64,000 nucleotides of DNA from positions 3,706,400 to 3,770,399 of the forward strand of contig NZ_CP076718.1 of NCBI RefSeq assembly GCF_011682235.2. The letters run 5' to 3'. The stretch is from Rhodocaloribacter litoris (GTDB lineage Bacteria > Bacteroidota > Rhodothermia > Rhodothermales > ISCAR-4553). Both the position numbers and the translations under genes were made by a program. This document shows, piece after piece, positions 49,674 through 58,621 of this stretch. The notes beneath the pieces were generated by a model. It was not told the origin of the DNA. It ran no database searches and saw nothing but the letters and a program-made list of their open reading frames with translations. Numbering within the stretch: the first letter of the stretch is position 1; every line of letters begins with the position of its first letter.

Positions 49674-52283
49674 TCACCGGGGCCGGACGTCGATCGTCGT
49701 TTCGAGCCGGAGGTCTGCGGAGGAGGCGCCGGCCAGCAACCGTACCGGTCCGGGCTCGAGCACCCATTGTGCGGCGGCTTCGTCCCAGTAGCGCAGTTCC
49801 GAAGCGGGCAGGCGGAGCACGACGGTGCGTGTCTCGCCGGGGGCAAGCGTCAGCCGGTCGAACCCCTTGAGTTCGAGGCGGGGGCGGGGGACGGACGAGG
49901 CCGGGTACTGGACGTAGAGTTGAACCACCTCGTCCCCGGTGCGCTCCCCCGTGTTGGTGACGTCGAGGAGGAGGGTGAGCGTGTCGCCGTCCGAGAGGGT
50001 GTTCCGGTCCGTGCGCAGGCCCGCATACGCGAAGGTGGTGTAACTGAGGCCGTGGCCGAACGGATAGAGCGGTGTGCCTTCGAAGAAGCGGTAGGTGCGC
50101 CCCTTCATGGTGTAGTCTTCGAAGGGAGGCAGGTCTTCGGTGCGGCGGTAGAAGGTGACGGGCAGGCGCCCGCCGGGGCTGGCATCCCCGAAGAGGATGT
50201 CGGCCAGGGCGGTGCCGGCGGCCTGGCCGGGGTACCAGGCTTCGACGATGGCCGGCACGTGGGCGCCCGCCCACGGGATGGCGAGGGCGCCGCCATTGAG
50301 CAGGACGAGCACCGTGGGCTTGCCCAGGGCCACGATCCGTTCGAGGAGCCGCTGCTGGGGGCCGGGCAGGTCGAGCCGGGTGCGGTCGCCGCCCCGGAAC
50401 CCCTCGACGGCGACGTCCATCTCTTCGCCTTCGAGGCGGGGCGAGAGGCCCAGAAAGAGGATCACGGCGTCGGCCGTGCGGGCCACCTCGACGGCCTCGG
50501 TTGCCAGGTCGCCGGTGGGGGCGTCCCAGACGAGCTGTACCTGGGCGTCGCCGTAGCCTTCGTGTGCCTCCAGCCGGAGCGCATAGTCCCGCCCGGCATC
50601 CAGGTGCATCGGTCCGGCCGCGACGACGCGCGGGTCGCCCAGCTCGTCCATGTACCGGTAGCTGGAGCGGATGAGGAGGCTGTCGTCGAGGTGGAAGGTG
50701 AACCTGCTCGTGGCGATGACGCCGAGGGTGTAGGTGCCGCTCCGGGCGGGGCGGAGCGTGCCCGTCCAGCGCACGGCGAAGTCGTCGTCGTCGAAGTCCG
50801 GATGGGGGGCGCGATCGTGCCAGTTGGCGTCGAGGGTGGTGTCGCGGCCGGTGAAGCGGGGCGGGCCCGCCATGGCGCGGTTGTCGAAGTATTCGACATG
50901 GAGGCCGGGGCGTCCGTCCGGGCCGAAGAGGACGCCGGCCGGGACGACGTCGAAGTGGGGGAAGTCGTCGGCGAGGCGGCTGCCGCGGGCATGGCGCACC
51001 ACGGTGGTGGGGGCCACGGCGCGGCGGATGCCTTCGAGCGGGGTCACCAGCGTGCCCGGCACCCCGTTGTAGTTGCCCAGCAGCATCAGCCATTGATCGG
51101 CGTTCGGGCCGATGACGGCCAGGGTGTCGAGGTCTTTGCGCAGGGGCAGCACCCCGTCGTTCTTGAGCAGGACGATGGACTTGCGTGTCACCTCACGGGC
51201 CAGGGCCCGGTGTGCTTCACGGTCGACCACCTCGTACGGGATGGCCGCATACGGAACGCGTTCCGGCGGGTCGAACATGCCGAGGCGGAAGCGGGCGCGA
51301 AAGAGCCGTCGCACGGCCGCGTCGATCTCGGCTTCGCTGACCAGGCCCTGCCGGACAGCCTCGACGAGGTGAGGGTAGACCTGGTTGCCGCAGTCGAGGT
51401 CGGTGCCGGCCTTCAGGGCCATCGCCGCCGCCTCGACCGGCGTGTCGACGAGGCGGTGGTTGCGGTAGAGGTCGTCGAGCGCCCAGCAGTCCGAGACGAC
51501 GTAGCCGTCGAAGGCCCATTCGTCCCGCAGGATATCCTGCAGGAGGGTGGGGCTGGCACAGGCCGCCTCGCCGCCGACCCGGTTGTAGGCACACATGACC
51601 GACCGGGCACCGCCCTCGCGCAGGCCCCGCTCGAAGTGGGGCAGGTACGTTTCCCGGAGGTCGCGCGGGCCGACGACGGCATTGAAGGTGTGGCGTTCCG
51701 GCTCCGGGCCGCTGTGTACGGCAAAGTGCTTCACTGTGGCAACGGTCTTCAGGTAGCGGGGATCGTCTCCCTGCAGGCCCCGGACGAAGGCGACGGCCAG
51801 GCGGCCGGTCAGGTACGGGTCCTCACCATAGGTCTCCTGCCCGCGCCCCCAGCGGGGATCGCGGAACAGGTTGATGTTCGGGGACCAGAACGTCAGCCCC
51901 TGATAGCGGTAGTGCTTGCCTTTGCGGGCGTAGACGTGGTACTTGGCCCGGCCCTCGTCCGAGATGGCGACGGCCACGCGGTGGAGCAGCGTGTCGTCCC
52001 ACGTCGCCGCAAGCCCGATAGCCTGGGGGAACACGGTTGCCAGCCCCGAGCGGGCCACCCCGTGCAGGGCCTCGTTCCACCAGTTGTAGGCGGGGATTCC
52101 GAGCCGTTCGATGGCCGGCGAGGCGTTCGTCATCTGGGAGACCTTCTCCTCCAGCGTCATGCGGCCGAGCAGGTCGTCCAGCCGTTCTTCCAGCGGGAGG
52201 TCCGGGTTCCGGAAGGGGAAGGGCTGGGCGGCCGCCGCGCAGGCGGCCAGCAGCAGGATGAGCGCCGGAAGCGTTCGGGTCAT
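49674..52283 (-). CDS. Secreted GH3 beta-xylosidase/beta-glucosidase with PA14 domain
   Basis: An 869-residue GH3 enzyme. It has an N-terminal export signal (LPALILLLAACAAAAQ; LAAC could be a lipobox at Cys 15) and a GH3 N domain with nucleophile Asp 265 (YVVSDCWALDD) and VKHFAVHSGPE. A GH3 C domain follows, interrupted by a PA14 sugar-binding domain (~455-590), then a fibronectin III-like end. EHAxN-type details resemble plant/bacterial beta-xylosidases (NWWNEALHGVARSG). In this locus it should trim xylo-oligosaccharides in the periplasm or at the surface. The ATG at 52283 was chosen because the upstream frame is non-homologous and Arg/Pro-rich. Confidence 0.92.
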   Translation of the reverse strand: MTRTLPALILLLAACAAAAQPFPFRNPDLPLEERLDDLLGRMTLEEKVSQMTNASPAIERLGIPAYNWWNEALHGVARSGLATVFPQAIGLAATWDDTLLHRVAVAISDEGRAKYHVYARKGKHYRYQGLTFWSPNINLFRDPRWGRGQETYGEDPYLTGRLAVAFVRGLQGDDPRYLKTVATVKHFAVHSGPEPERHTFNAVVGPRDLRETYLPHFERGLREGGARSVMCAYNRVGGEAACASPTLLQDILRDEWAFDGYVVSDCWALDDLYRNHRLVDTPVEAAAMALKAGTDLDCGNQVYPHLVEAVRQGLVSEAEIDAAVRRLFRARFRLGMFDPPERVPYAAIPYEVVDREAHRALAREVTRKSIVLLKNDGVLPLRKDLDTLAVIGPNADQWLMLLGNYNGVPGTLVTPLEGIRRAVAPTTVVRHARGSRLADDFPHFDVVPAGVLFGPDGRPGLHVEYFDNRAMAGPPRFTGRDTTLDANWHDRAPHPDFDDDDFAVRWTGTLRPARSGTYTLGVIATSRFTFHLDDSLLIRSSYRYMDELGDPRVVAAGPMHLDAGRDYALRLEAHEGYGDAQVQLVWDAPTGDLATEAVEVARTADAVILFLGLSPRLEGEEMDVAVEGFRGGDRTRLDLPGPQQRLLERIVALGKPTVLVLLNGGALAIPWAGAHVPAIVEAWYPGQAAGTALADILFGDASPGGRLPVTFYRRTEDLPPFEDYTMKGRTYRFFEGTPLYPFGHGLSYTTFAYAGLRTDRNTLSDGDTLTLLLDVTNTGERTGDEVVQLYVQYPASSVPRPRLELKGFDRLTLAPGETRTVVLRLPASELRYWDEAAAQWVLEPGPVRLLAGASSADLRLETTIDVRPR

Positions 52284-52303
52284 GACGAGGGGTACCGTGC
52301 GGT

Positions 52304-53476
52304 TCAGGGACGGGCGGACAGCATCGAGTCGGCCACGTGGACGACGGCATGGAAGGCGGGTTTGGGGCGGTAGTGGCGGTCGAAGAGGAGGGGGTAGGTC
52401 GTCCGCCCGGCGATGGGCCAGTTGTTGAGCCACGAGTCGCCGTCGGTGACGCCCCAGAAGGTGACGCGCTCGAGGACGTCGCGGTGTTCGAGGAAGACCC
52501 TGAAGAGTGCCGCGTACCGCCGGGCCAGGGCCTGTTGCACCGAGTCGGGCAGGGCGTCCGGGTAGGGGTTCAACTCGTTGCGCAGCTCGGCCCGCTGTGT
52601 GATGTCGGCACCCCAGTACTGGCGGGGCCGGGGCAGCACGGCCAGGTCCAGCTCGGTGACCATGACGTCCAGGCCGAGGTCGCCGAAGGCCCGGAGGGTG
52701 GCCGCCTGGGCCTCGGGCGTGGGCACATCCGGCGCCAGATGGTGGTGTCCCTGCGTGCCGATGCCGGTGATCGGCACACCCTGCTCCATCAGCCGGCGCG
52801 CCAGCCGCACGGCGCCGTCCCGCTTGGCCGGGTTTTCCAGGCCGTAGTCGTTGTAATACAGCTCCGCATCGGGGTCGGCCTCGTGCGCGAAGCGAAACGC
52901 CATCGCCAGGTACTCCTCGCCCAGGATCCGGAGCCAGGGCGTCGCGCGCAGCGTGCCGTCCTCGTTCAGCGCCTCGTTCACCACGTCCCAGCCGTGCACC
53001 CGCCCCCGGTAGCGTCCCACGACCGTGTGGATGTGGTCGCGCAGGCGCGCGCGCAACACCTCGCGGGAGACGGGGGCGCCGGTGCTATCCTCGAAGACCC
53101 AGCGCGGCGTCTGGTTGTGCCACACCAGCGTGTGCCCGACGATGAACATGCCGTTCTCCTCCCCGAACGCCACGAACCGGTCCGCCGCCTCGAAGTCGTA
53201 CCGGTCCGGCTCGGGATGGATCAGTTCCCACTTCATCACGTTCTCCGGCGTGATCGTGTTGAAGTGCTTCTTGACGAGCGCCGCCCCCAGGGAATCTCGC
53301 TCGTAGAACTGTTCGGGGTTCAGCGCCGCCCCGATGAGGAACGCTCCCTCGAAGACGTCCTTCAACGCCGGCTCCGGGTCGGCGGCGGGACCGGAGGCGG
53401 GCGGCTCACAGGCCGCCACGAACGGCAGGGTTGCCAGCAACAGCACGGGCCTCAGCCCGTCGAGACGGTAGGGCAT
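52304..53476 (-). CDS. GH10 endo-1,4-beta-xylanase, lipoprotein
   Basis: Endo-xylanase that cuts the xylan backbone. It has 390 residues with a lipobox FVAAC (Cys 23), so it is lipid-anchored, probably at the outer membrane surface. GH10 marks are HFNTITPENVMKWE, GHTLVWHNQTPRWV, acid/base Glu 168 (WDVVNEAL), TGIGTQGHHH, nucleophile Glu 275 (VTELDL) and FWGVTDGDSWLNNWP. It has no carbohydrate-binding module. It lies 20 bases upstream of the GH3 gene and 19 bases after the transporter gene, within one operon. Confidence 0.95.
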   Translation of the reverse strand: MPYRLDGLRPVLLLATLPFVAACEPPASGPAADPEPALKDVFEGAFLIGAALNPEQFYERDSLGAALVKKHFNTITPENVMKWELIHPEPDRYDFEAADRFVAFGEENGMFIVGHTLVWHNQTPRWVFEDSTGAPVSREVLRARLRDHIHTVVGRYRGRVHGWDVVNEALNEDGTLRATPWLRILGEEYLAMAFRFAHEADPDAELYYNDYGLENPAKRDGAVRLARRLMEQGVPITGIGTQGHHHLAPDVPTPEAQAATLRAFGDLGLDVMVTELDLAVLPRPRQYWGADITQRAELRNELNPYPDALPDSVQQALARRYAALFRVFLEHRDVLERVTFWGVTDGDSWLNNWPIAGRTTYPLLFDRHYRPKPAFHAVVHVADSMLSARP

Positions 53477-53495
53477 CGTTCGCTCGGAGGATGGT

Positions 53496-54953
53496 TCAGG
53501 GGGTGGACGAAAGGGGTGCGTCTTCGCCGGACCGGCGCGTCAGGTCCGCTTCGATCTGGAGCATCATCCGGCCGGTCAGGGGGTAGGCAAGCATGATGAG
53601 GCCGCCCGCGATGCCGAAAAGGGCCGGGTAGAAGCTCATGAGCAGGCGGATGCCGAAGAGGGCCGTCTCGGACTGTGCGGTGCCGGCCTCGAACCCGTGC
53701 AGTCCCAGGATCCACCCGACCAGGGCACCGCCGAACGTGAGCCCGAGTTTCAGCATGAACAGCGAGGCTGCCATGATGAGGCCGGTGGCCCGCCGCCCGA
53801 ACTTCCACGCGCCGTAGTCGGCCGTGTCCGTGTAGATGGCCCATTGCAGCACCGACACCGAGCCGAAGAAGAACGACAGGAGCACGTTCAGGCCGTAGAT
53901 GAGCAGCACGTTCTCCGGCGCGAGCGGGAAGAAAAGGACGGACAGCAGGGCACTGGCGATGAGGAAGCCGGAATAGATGCTTTTGTTGTCCCACCGCTTC
54001 GTGAACAGCCCGGTACAGATCGCCCCGATCAGGGTGGAGACCGTCCCCACCGTGACGAAGGAGGACGTGAAGACGGTGTAGTTCAGGTCGAGGGTCAGCC
54101 CGAACAGGGTGAGTTGCTGGTCCTGAACGAAGTAGCGGAAATAGTAGGGGGTGGCCGAGCCGCGCATGACGATGTAGGTCAGCTGGAAGACCGTGGCGAC
54201 GCCGATCAGCACCCAGGGGCGGTTGCGGAGGAGGTCCTTCAGGTCCTCGCCGATGCGGCCCTGCTGGGCCGGAGTCGGCTGCACGCGCTCGCGCGTCAGG
54301 AAGAAGGTCGTCAGCAGGAGCCCGGCCACGAGCACCCCGTAGACCGCCATCGTGTAGGGCCAGCCGAGCCGTTCGTCGCCGCCGCCGAGGCGGTCCACCA
54401 GCGTCAGCGCCGTGGCCCCGATGATGAACTGTCCGATGAAGGCGGCCACGAAGCGGTAAGTGGAAACCTCCGTGCGCTCCACCGAGCTGGGCGTGATGAC
54501 GCCCATCAGCGCCGAATAGGGCACGTTGACGGCCGTGTAGAACACGACGAGCAGCATGTAGGTCACGTAGGCGTAGACCAGCTTGCCCGTCTCGCCCAGG
54601 TCCGGGGTCGTGAAGGCCAGCACGCCGCCCACCGCCAGCGGGATGGCAAACCCGGCGATGTAGGGCCGGAACTTGCCCCAGCGCGTCCGGGTCCGGTCTG
54701 CGATCATCCCCATGAGGGGGTCGCCCACCGCGTCAAAGATGCGGGTGACCAGCAGCATCGTGCCCATGGCGGCCGCCGAAAGGCCGAAGACGTCCGTGTA
54801 GAAGATGGGCAGGAAGACGACGAAGGTCTGGAAGTAGATGTTGGAGGCCAGGTCGCCCAGGCTGTAGCCGACCTTCTCCCGGAGGGTCAGGCGCGGGCGG
54901 CTGCGGTCGAGGACGGGCACGGCGAGGGCCGGCGTGTTCGGGTGCGGTTTCAT
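53496..54953 (-). CDS. GPH-family sugar:cation symporter
   Basis: A 485-residue, 12-helix inner-membrane transporter of the glycoside-pentoside-hexuronide family (MFS). Typical segments are KVGYSLGDLASNIYFQTFVV at the N terminus, DAVGDPLMGMIADRTRTRWG and FRPYIAGFAIPLAVGGVLAF. It probably imports xylose, xylobiose or hexuronide with a cation. It is encoded between GH3 and GH10 genes on the same strand and is the only inner-membrane sugar transporter in the locus. Confidence 0.92.
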   Translation of the reverse strand: MKPHPNTPALAVPVLDRSRPRLTLREKVGYSLGDLASNIYFQTFVVFLPIFYTDVFGLSAAAMGTMLLVTRIFDAVGDPLMGMIADRTRTRWGKFRPYIAGFAIPLAVGGVLAFTTPDLGETGKLVYAYVTYMLLVVFYTAVNVPYSALMGVITPSSVERTEVSTYRFVAAFIGQFIIGATALTLVDRLGGGDERLGWPYTMAVYGVLVAGLLLTTFFLTRERVQPTPAQQGRIGEDLKDLLRNRPWVLIGVATVFQLTYIVMRGSATPYYFRYFVQDQQLTLFGLTLDLNYTVFTSSFVTVGTVSTLIGAICTGLFTKRWDNKSIYSGFLIASALLSVLFFPLAPENVLLIYGLNVLLSFFFGSVSVLQWAIYTDTADYGAWKFGRRATGLIMAASLFMLKLGLTFGGALVGWILGLHGFEAGTAQSETALFGIRLLMSFYPALFGIAGGLIMLAYPLTGRMMLQIEADLTRRSGEDAPLSSTP

Positions 54954-55007
54954 GCAGGATGCGGTTTGCGGGCGGGTGGGGGACGGGCACGGCCTCCGGC
55001 GCCGACA

Positions 55008-57362
55008 TCATGTCACGTGCAACATGATCCGCTGGAGATCTTCGTCCCGCGAGGACGAGCCGACCATGATCTCGAAGTCGCCCGGCTCGACGACGTAGTT
55101 CATGTTGAGGTCATGGAAGGCCAGGTGCTCCGGGGTCAGGTCGAACGTCACGGTGCGGGTCTCGCCGGGGGCCAGGTGCACCCGCTCGAAGCCCCGCAAC
55201 TCCTTCACCGGCCGGGTCACCGAGCTGACGCAGTCCCGGATGTAGAGCTGGACGACCTCCGCGCCGGCACGGTCGCCGGTGTTGGTCACGTCGATCCGGA
55301 CGCGTGCGGTGCCGTCGCGCGGGATCGTTGCCGGCTCCAGGCGCAGGTTCTCCAGGGCGAAGGTGGTGTAGCTGAGTCCGAAGCCGAAGGGAAAGAGCGC
55401 CGAGGCGTCGTCGAAGAGGTAGCCGCGCCGTGCCGAGGGTTTGTGGTTGTAGAAGACGGGCAGGTGCCCCACCGAGCGGGGTATGCTGATGGGGAGCTTG
55501 CCGCCCGGGCTGGCGTCGCCGAAGAGGACGTCGGCCACGGCGTGGCCCGTTTCCTGGCCCAGGTACCAGCATTCGAGCAGCGCGGGGGCGTGTTCGGCCA
55601 GGTACGGCACCGAGAGCGGGCGACCGCCCAGCAGCAGTACCACCGTGGGCTTGCCCAGCGCGAGCACGGCTTCGGCCAGCTCCTGTTGCTGCCCGAAAAG
55701 ATCGAGGCTCGTGCGGTCGCCCAGGTGGGTGCGGGACCATGCCTCGCGGGCGGTCTGCTCGTTGCCGCCGAGCACCAGCACCACGGCGTCGGCCTCGCGG
55801 GCCGTCGCCACGGCCCCGGCGATCCGGCGCCGGTCCTCCTCGGGGTCCGGCCGTACCACCGTGTCTTCGTGCCACGACCCGCCGACGGTGATCTGGCAGC
55901 CTTCGTGGTAATGCACCGCCACGCGGTCGCCGAGCCGGGCGCGGAGCCCGTCGAGCACCGTCACGTTGTGTTTCGGGACGCCGCTGTAGCCGCCGAGCAG
56001 GCTCCGGTGCGCGTTGGGACCGATGACGGCCAGCGTGCGGAGACGCGCCGGGTCCAGGGGCAGGACGTCGTCGTTCTTCAGCAGGATGATGGCCTCGGTG
56101 GCGGCCCGGCGCGCCAGCGCCCGGTGTTCCGCACAGCCGGCCAGGCGTTCGGCTTCGTCCGGGTCCACGTACGGATCCTCGAACAGGCCCAGCCGGAACT
56201 TCCAGGCGAGCATCGGGGCCACCAGCGCGTCCAGCTCGGCCTCCTCCAGCAGGCCTTCGCGCACCAGCTCGGCCAGGTGCGGGTAGCAGTCCGGGTCGGG
56301 CAGCTCGATGTTGACGCCGGCGCGTACCGCCAGCAGGGCCGCCTCCTTCCTGTCGCGGGCCACGTGATGGCCGTGCGTCTCGGGCCGGTCGAACAGCTCC
56401 AGGATGGCGTAGTAGTCCGAGACGACGAAGCCTTCGAACCCCCACTCGCCGCGCAGCACGTCGCGCAGCAGCCAGCGGTTGGCGTGCGAGGGGATGCCGT
56501 CGATCTCGTTGTAGGAGGCCATGACGCTGGCAGCGCCGGCCTTCCGGACGGCTTCCCGGAACGGATGGAGGAAGACGTCGCGCAACTCGCGCTCCGAGAC
56601 GTTCACCGGCCCGCAGTTCATGCCGCCTTCCGGCTGCCCGTGTGCGGCGCAGTGCTTCAGCGTGGCGAGCACGTGCCGCCCGTCCCGGAAGGTGCCGTCG
56701 CCCTGGAAGCCGCGCACGGCCGCCACGCCCAGGGTGGCCACCAGGAACGGGTCTTCGCCGAACGTTTCTTCGACGCGGCCCCAGCGCGGGTCGCGGGCCA
56801 CGTCCAGGACGGGCGTCAGCGCCTGGTGCACGCCGCGCGCCCGGGCTTCGCGGGCGGCCATCGCATAGAGGGCCTCCACCAGGGCCGGGTCGAACGTGGA
56901 GGCCAGGGCGATCGGCTGCGGGAAGCTCGTGGCCCCGACGGCCGCCAGCCCGTGCAGGCACTCCTCGTGAAAGAGGACCGGGATGCCGAGGCGCGTCTCC
57001 TCCAGGAAGAACCGCTGGATGGCATTCGCCAGCGCGGCCTGTTCGCGGGCGGTGCGGCCCTTCTCCGGTTCGTGCCCGCTCGTGCCGGCGTCACTCGGGC
57101 GCCCCACCTGCCCGAGGCCGTGCCGGGCCACGAACGAGGCCCGCGCCAGCGCCGGGTCGAACCGCCCCTGCGCGTCGACGAGGGTGCCGGTCTTTTGCTG
57201 CCAGAGGCACAGCATCTGGGCCACCTTCTCTTCCAGGGTCATCCGCGCCAGCAGGTCGCGGACGCGCTCCGGCACCGGCCGCGCCGGGTCGCGGTACGGC
57301 GCGGCGGCCGGCACCTCCGGCTCGCTTATCTCCCCGGAAGATCGTTTATTGAAAAGATGCAT
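55008..57362 (-). CDS. GH3 beta-glycosidase without signal peptide
   Basis: A 784-residue GH3 enzyme, probably cytoplasmic, since the start at 57362 (MHLFNKRSSGEISEP) has no export signal. It has the GH3 N domain with LKHCAAHGQPEGG and nucleophile Asp 316 (FVVSDYYAI), a GH3 C domain (AIILLKNDDVLPLDPARLRT) and a C-terminal fibronectin III-like domain. It has no PA14 insert, unlike the second GH3 of the operon. It would hydrolyse imported xylobiose or aryl-xylosides. It is the first gene of the minus-strand operon, read from a promoter in the divergent region shared with gntR. Confidence 0.92.
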   Translation of the reverse strand: MHLFNKRSSGEISEPEVPAAAPYRDPARPVPERVRDLLARMTLEEKVAQMLCLWQQKTGTLVDAQGRFDPALARASFVARHGLGQVGRPSDAGTSGHEPEKGRTAREQAALANAIQRFFLEETRLGIPVLFHEECLHGLAAVGATSFPQPIALASTFDPALVEALYAMAAREARARGVHQALTPVLDVARDPRWGRVEETFGEDPFLVATLGVAAVRGFQGDGTFRDGRHVLATLKHCAAHGQPEGGMNCGPVNVSERELRDVFLHPFREAVRKAGAASVMASYNEIDGIPSHANRWLLRDVLRGEWGFEGFVVSDYYAILELFDRPETHGHHVARDRKEAALLAVRAGVNIELPDPDCYPHLAELVREGLLEEAELDALVAPMLAWKFRLGLFEDPYVDPDEAERLAGCAEHRALARRAATEAIILLKNDDVLPLDPARLRTLAVIGPNAHRSLLGGYSGVPKHNVTVLDGLRARLGDRVAVHYHEGCQITVGGSWHEDTVVRPDPEEDRRRIAGAVATAREADAVVLVLGGNEQTAREAWSRTHLGDRTSLDLFGQQQELAEAVLALGKPTVVLLLGGRPLSVPYLAEHAPALLECWYLGQETGHAVADVLFGDASPGGKLPISIPRSVGHLPVFYNHKPSARRGYLFDDASALFPFGFGLSYTTFALENLRLEPATIPRDGTARVRIDVTNTGDRAGAEVVQLYIRDCVSSVTRPVKELRGFERVHLAPGETRTVTFDLTPEHLAFHDLNMNYVVEPGDFEIMVGSSSRDEDLQRIMLHVT

Positions 57363-57418
57363 GGCGTGTCTGGATGCCGGCCCGCGTGCCGTCCTCCGTC
57401 GGCCGGGCCGTCCCGGGC

Positions 57419-57448
57419 TTGACGTGCGAAGGCTCCACGGTGTATCTT
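57419..57448 (+). promoter_or_regulatory. gntR promoter
   Basis: TTGACG (57419-57424), 18 bases and TATCTT (57443-57448); the inferred start near 57455 precedes the operator motif. A 7-bp inverted repeat (CTCCACG 57433-57439, CGTGGAG 57449-57455) overlaps the -10 and the start point. Confidence 0.45.
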
Positions 57449-57461
57449 CGTGGAGGCGACT

Positions 57462-57480
57462 CATAATATCACTTTACGAT
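57462..57480. promoter_or_regulatory. Candidate GntR operator in the divergent GH3/gntR region
   Basis: CATAATATCACTTTA (57462-57476) differs from the susC site at only two of 15 positions. On the plus strand it lies just after the inferred gntR start; on the minus strand it covers the -10 and spacer of the GH3 promoter. A bound regulator would therefore affect both directions. Confidence 0.6.
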
Positions 57481-57491
57481 TTACCCGTCAA
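57463..57491 (-). promoter_or_regulatory. Promoter of the GH3-GPH-GH10-GH3-xylAB operon
   Basis: On the minus strand TTGACG (57486-57491), exactly 17 bases and TATTAT (57463-57468) form a near-consensus sigma70-type promoter about 95 bases upstream of the GH3 start. The candidate operator lies inside it. Confidence 0.65.
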
Positions 57492-57503
57492 GAGGAAACG
57501 CAC

Positions 57504-58226
57504 ATGAGCGCAGGCTTTGCTCCGGTACAGAAGTCCAACCTGGCCGACGACCTGGCGGACCGGCTGGTGCAATTGATCCGTGCGCGGGGATACCAGCCGG
57601 GCGACCGGCTGCCGTCGATCATGGAGATGGCCCGCAGCTTCGGGGTGGGGCACCCCACGCTGCGCGAGGCACTGAAGAAGCTCGAGAGCATGGGTGTGGT
57701 GGAGATCCGCCACGGCGCCGGCGTCTACGTGGGCAGCGGTCACAACCGCCTGCTCGTCTCCAATCCGGTTTTCGGCGGGGAGGTCTCGAAGAAGCTGCTG
57801 CTCGACCTGGTCGAGGCGCGCATCCCGATCGAGACGACGGCGGTGACGCTGGCCGCCACCGCGGCGACCGAAGAGCACCTGGACCGGATGGCGGCGCTGC
57901 TGGCCCGGGCCGAGGCGAACATGGACAACGATGCGGTGCTCAGTGAGGCCAACATGGCCTTCCACCGGGAGATCGCCGTGGCTTCGGGCAACCTGGTGCT
58001 GGCCCAGATTCAGGAGGTGCTGACCCAGCTCTTCTCGCGTGAGCAGCGGGTGATTCTGGGGATCTACGGCTCGCGCGAGAAGGACCACCGGGAGCACCTG
58101 GGCATCCTCGACGCCCTGCGCCGCCGCGACGCCGGGCTGGCCGAGGAGCGGATGAAGACCCACCTGGAAGGTGTGCGCGACGTGCTGTTGCGCTGGGACC
58201 CGGAAAAGAACCCGTTGCCCGCCTGA
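57504..58226 (+). CDS. GntR-family regulator, FadR/FCD subfamily
   Basis: A 240-residue repressor-type regulator. The N-terminal winged HTH reads LVQLIRARGYQPGDRLPSIM and GVGHPTLREALKKLESMGVV. The C-terminal all-helical FCD effector domain includes LVEARIPIETTAVTLAA and the metal-binding histidines expected in FREIAVASGN-like (FHREIAVASG) and EHLGILDALRRRD. FCD regulators such as UxuR, ExuR and LldR sense sugar acids. AAGAGGA upstream supports the ATG at 57504. It is divergent from the xylan operon and is the best candidate to bind the 15-bp motif found at three promoters here. Confidence 0.92.
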   Translation: MSAGFAPVQKSNLADDLADRLVQLIRARGYQPGDRLPSIMEMARSFGVGHPTLREALKKLESMGVVEIRHGAGVYVGSGHNRLLVSNPVFGGEVSKKLLLDLVEARIPIETTAVTLAATAATEEHLDRMAALLARAEANMDNDAVLSEANMAFHREIAVASGNLVLAQIQEVLTQLFSREQRVILGIYGSREKDHREHLGILDALRRRDAGLAEERMKTHLEGVRDVLLRWDPEKNPLPA

Positions 58227-58241
58227 GACGGGAAACGGGGC

Positions 58242-58281
58242 AAAAAGAAGACGCCGGCCTCGAAAACGAAGCCGGCGTCTT
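58242..58281 (-). terminator. Terminator of the initiator tRNA gene
   Basis: AAGACGCCGGC (58248-58258) and GCCGGCGTCTT (58271-58281) form a perfect 11-bp stem. On the minus strand it is followed by CTTTTTG, a good T run, so it ends the tRNA transcript. It may also stop gntR transcription from the other side. Confidence 0.8.
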
Positions 58282-58287
58282 GCGTTG

Positions 58288-58360
<73 letters not shown>

Positions 58361-58621
58361 GTCGATTACCTGTTAGGCCAACCATGATAGGGCGGTAAAA
58401 GTTCCGTGTCAAGGGGGAGGTGGGCCGGTGCGTGCGAAGATTCGAGGAAGCAAGGCCGCCGTATGAGGGCGTTCAGCGGTTTTCCGGTCGTTCTTGCAGG
58501 CCGCGTGGCTTTTCTGTTAACTCCATCCGAAGCTGCCGGAAGCCCTTCCGGGAAGGTTGCTTTTGTCGGTATCTTCACCTTGTTTTGAGGCGCCATTCCG
58601 GGACAGAAACCGAGCTGATTC

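Noticed and set aside
53697-57422. A 1241-codon plus-strand frame opposite the GPH transporter and GH3 genes
   Set aside because: Same shadow effect of G+C-rich third codon positions; the minus-strand proteins have intact catalytic motifs.
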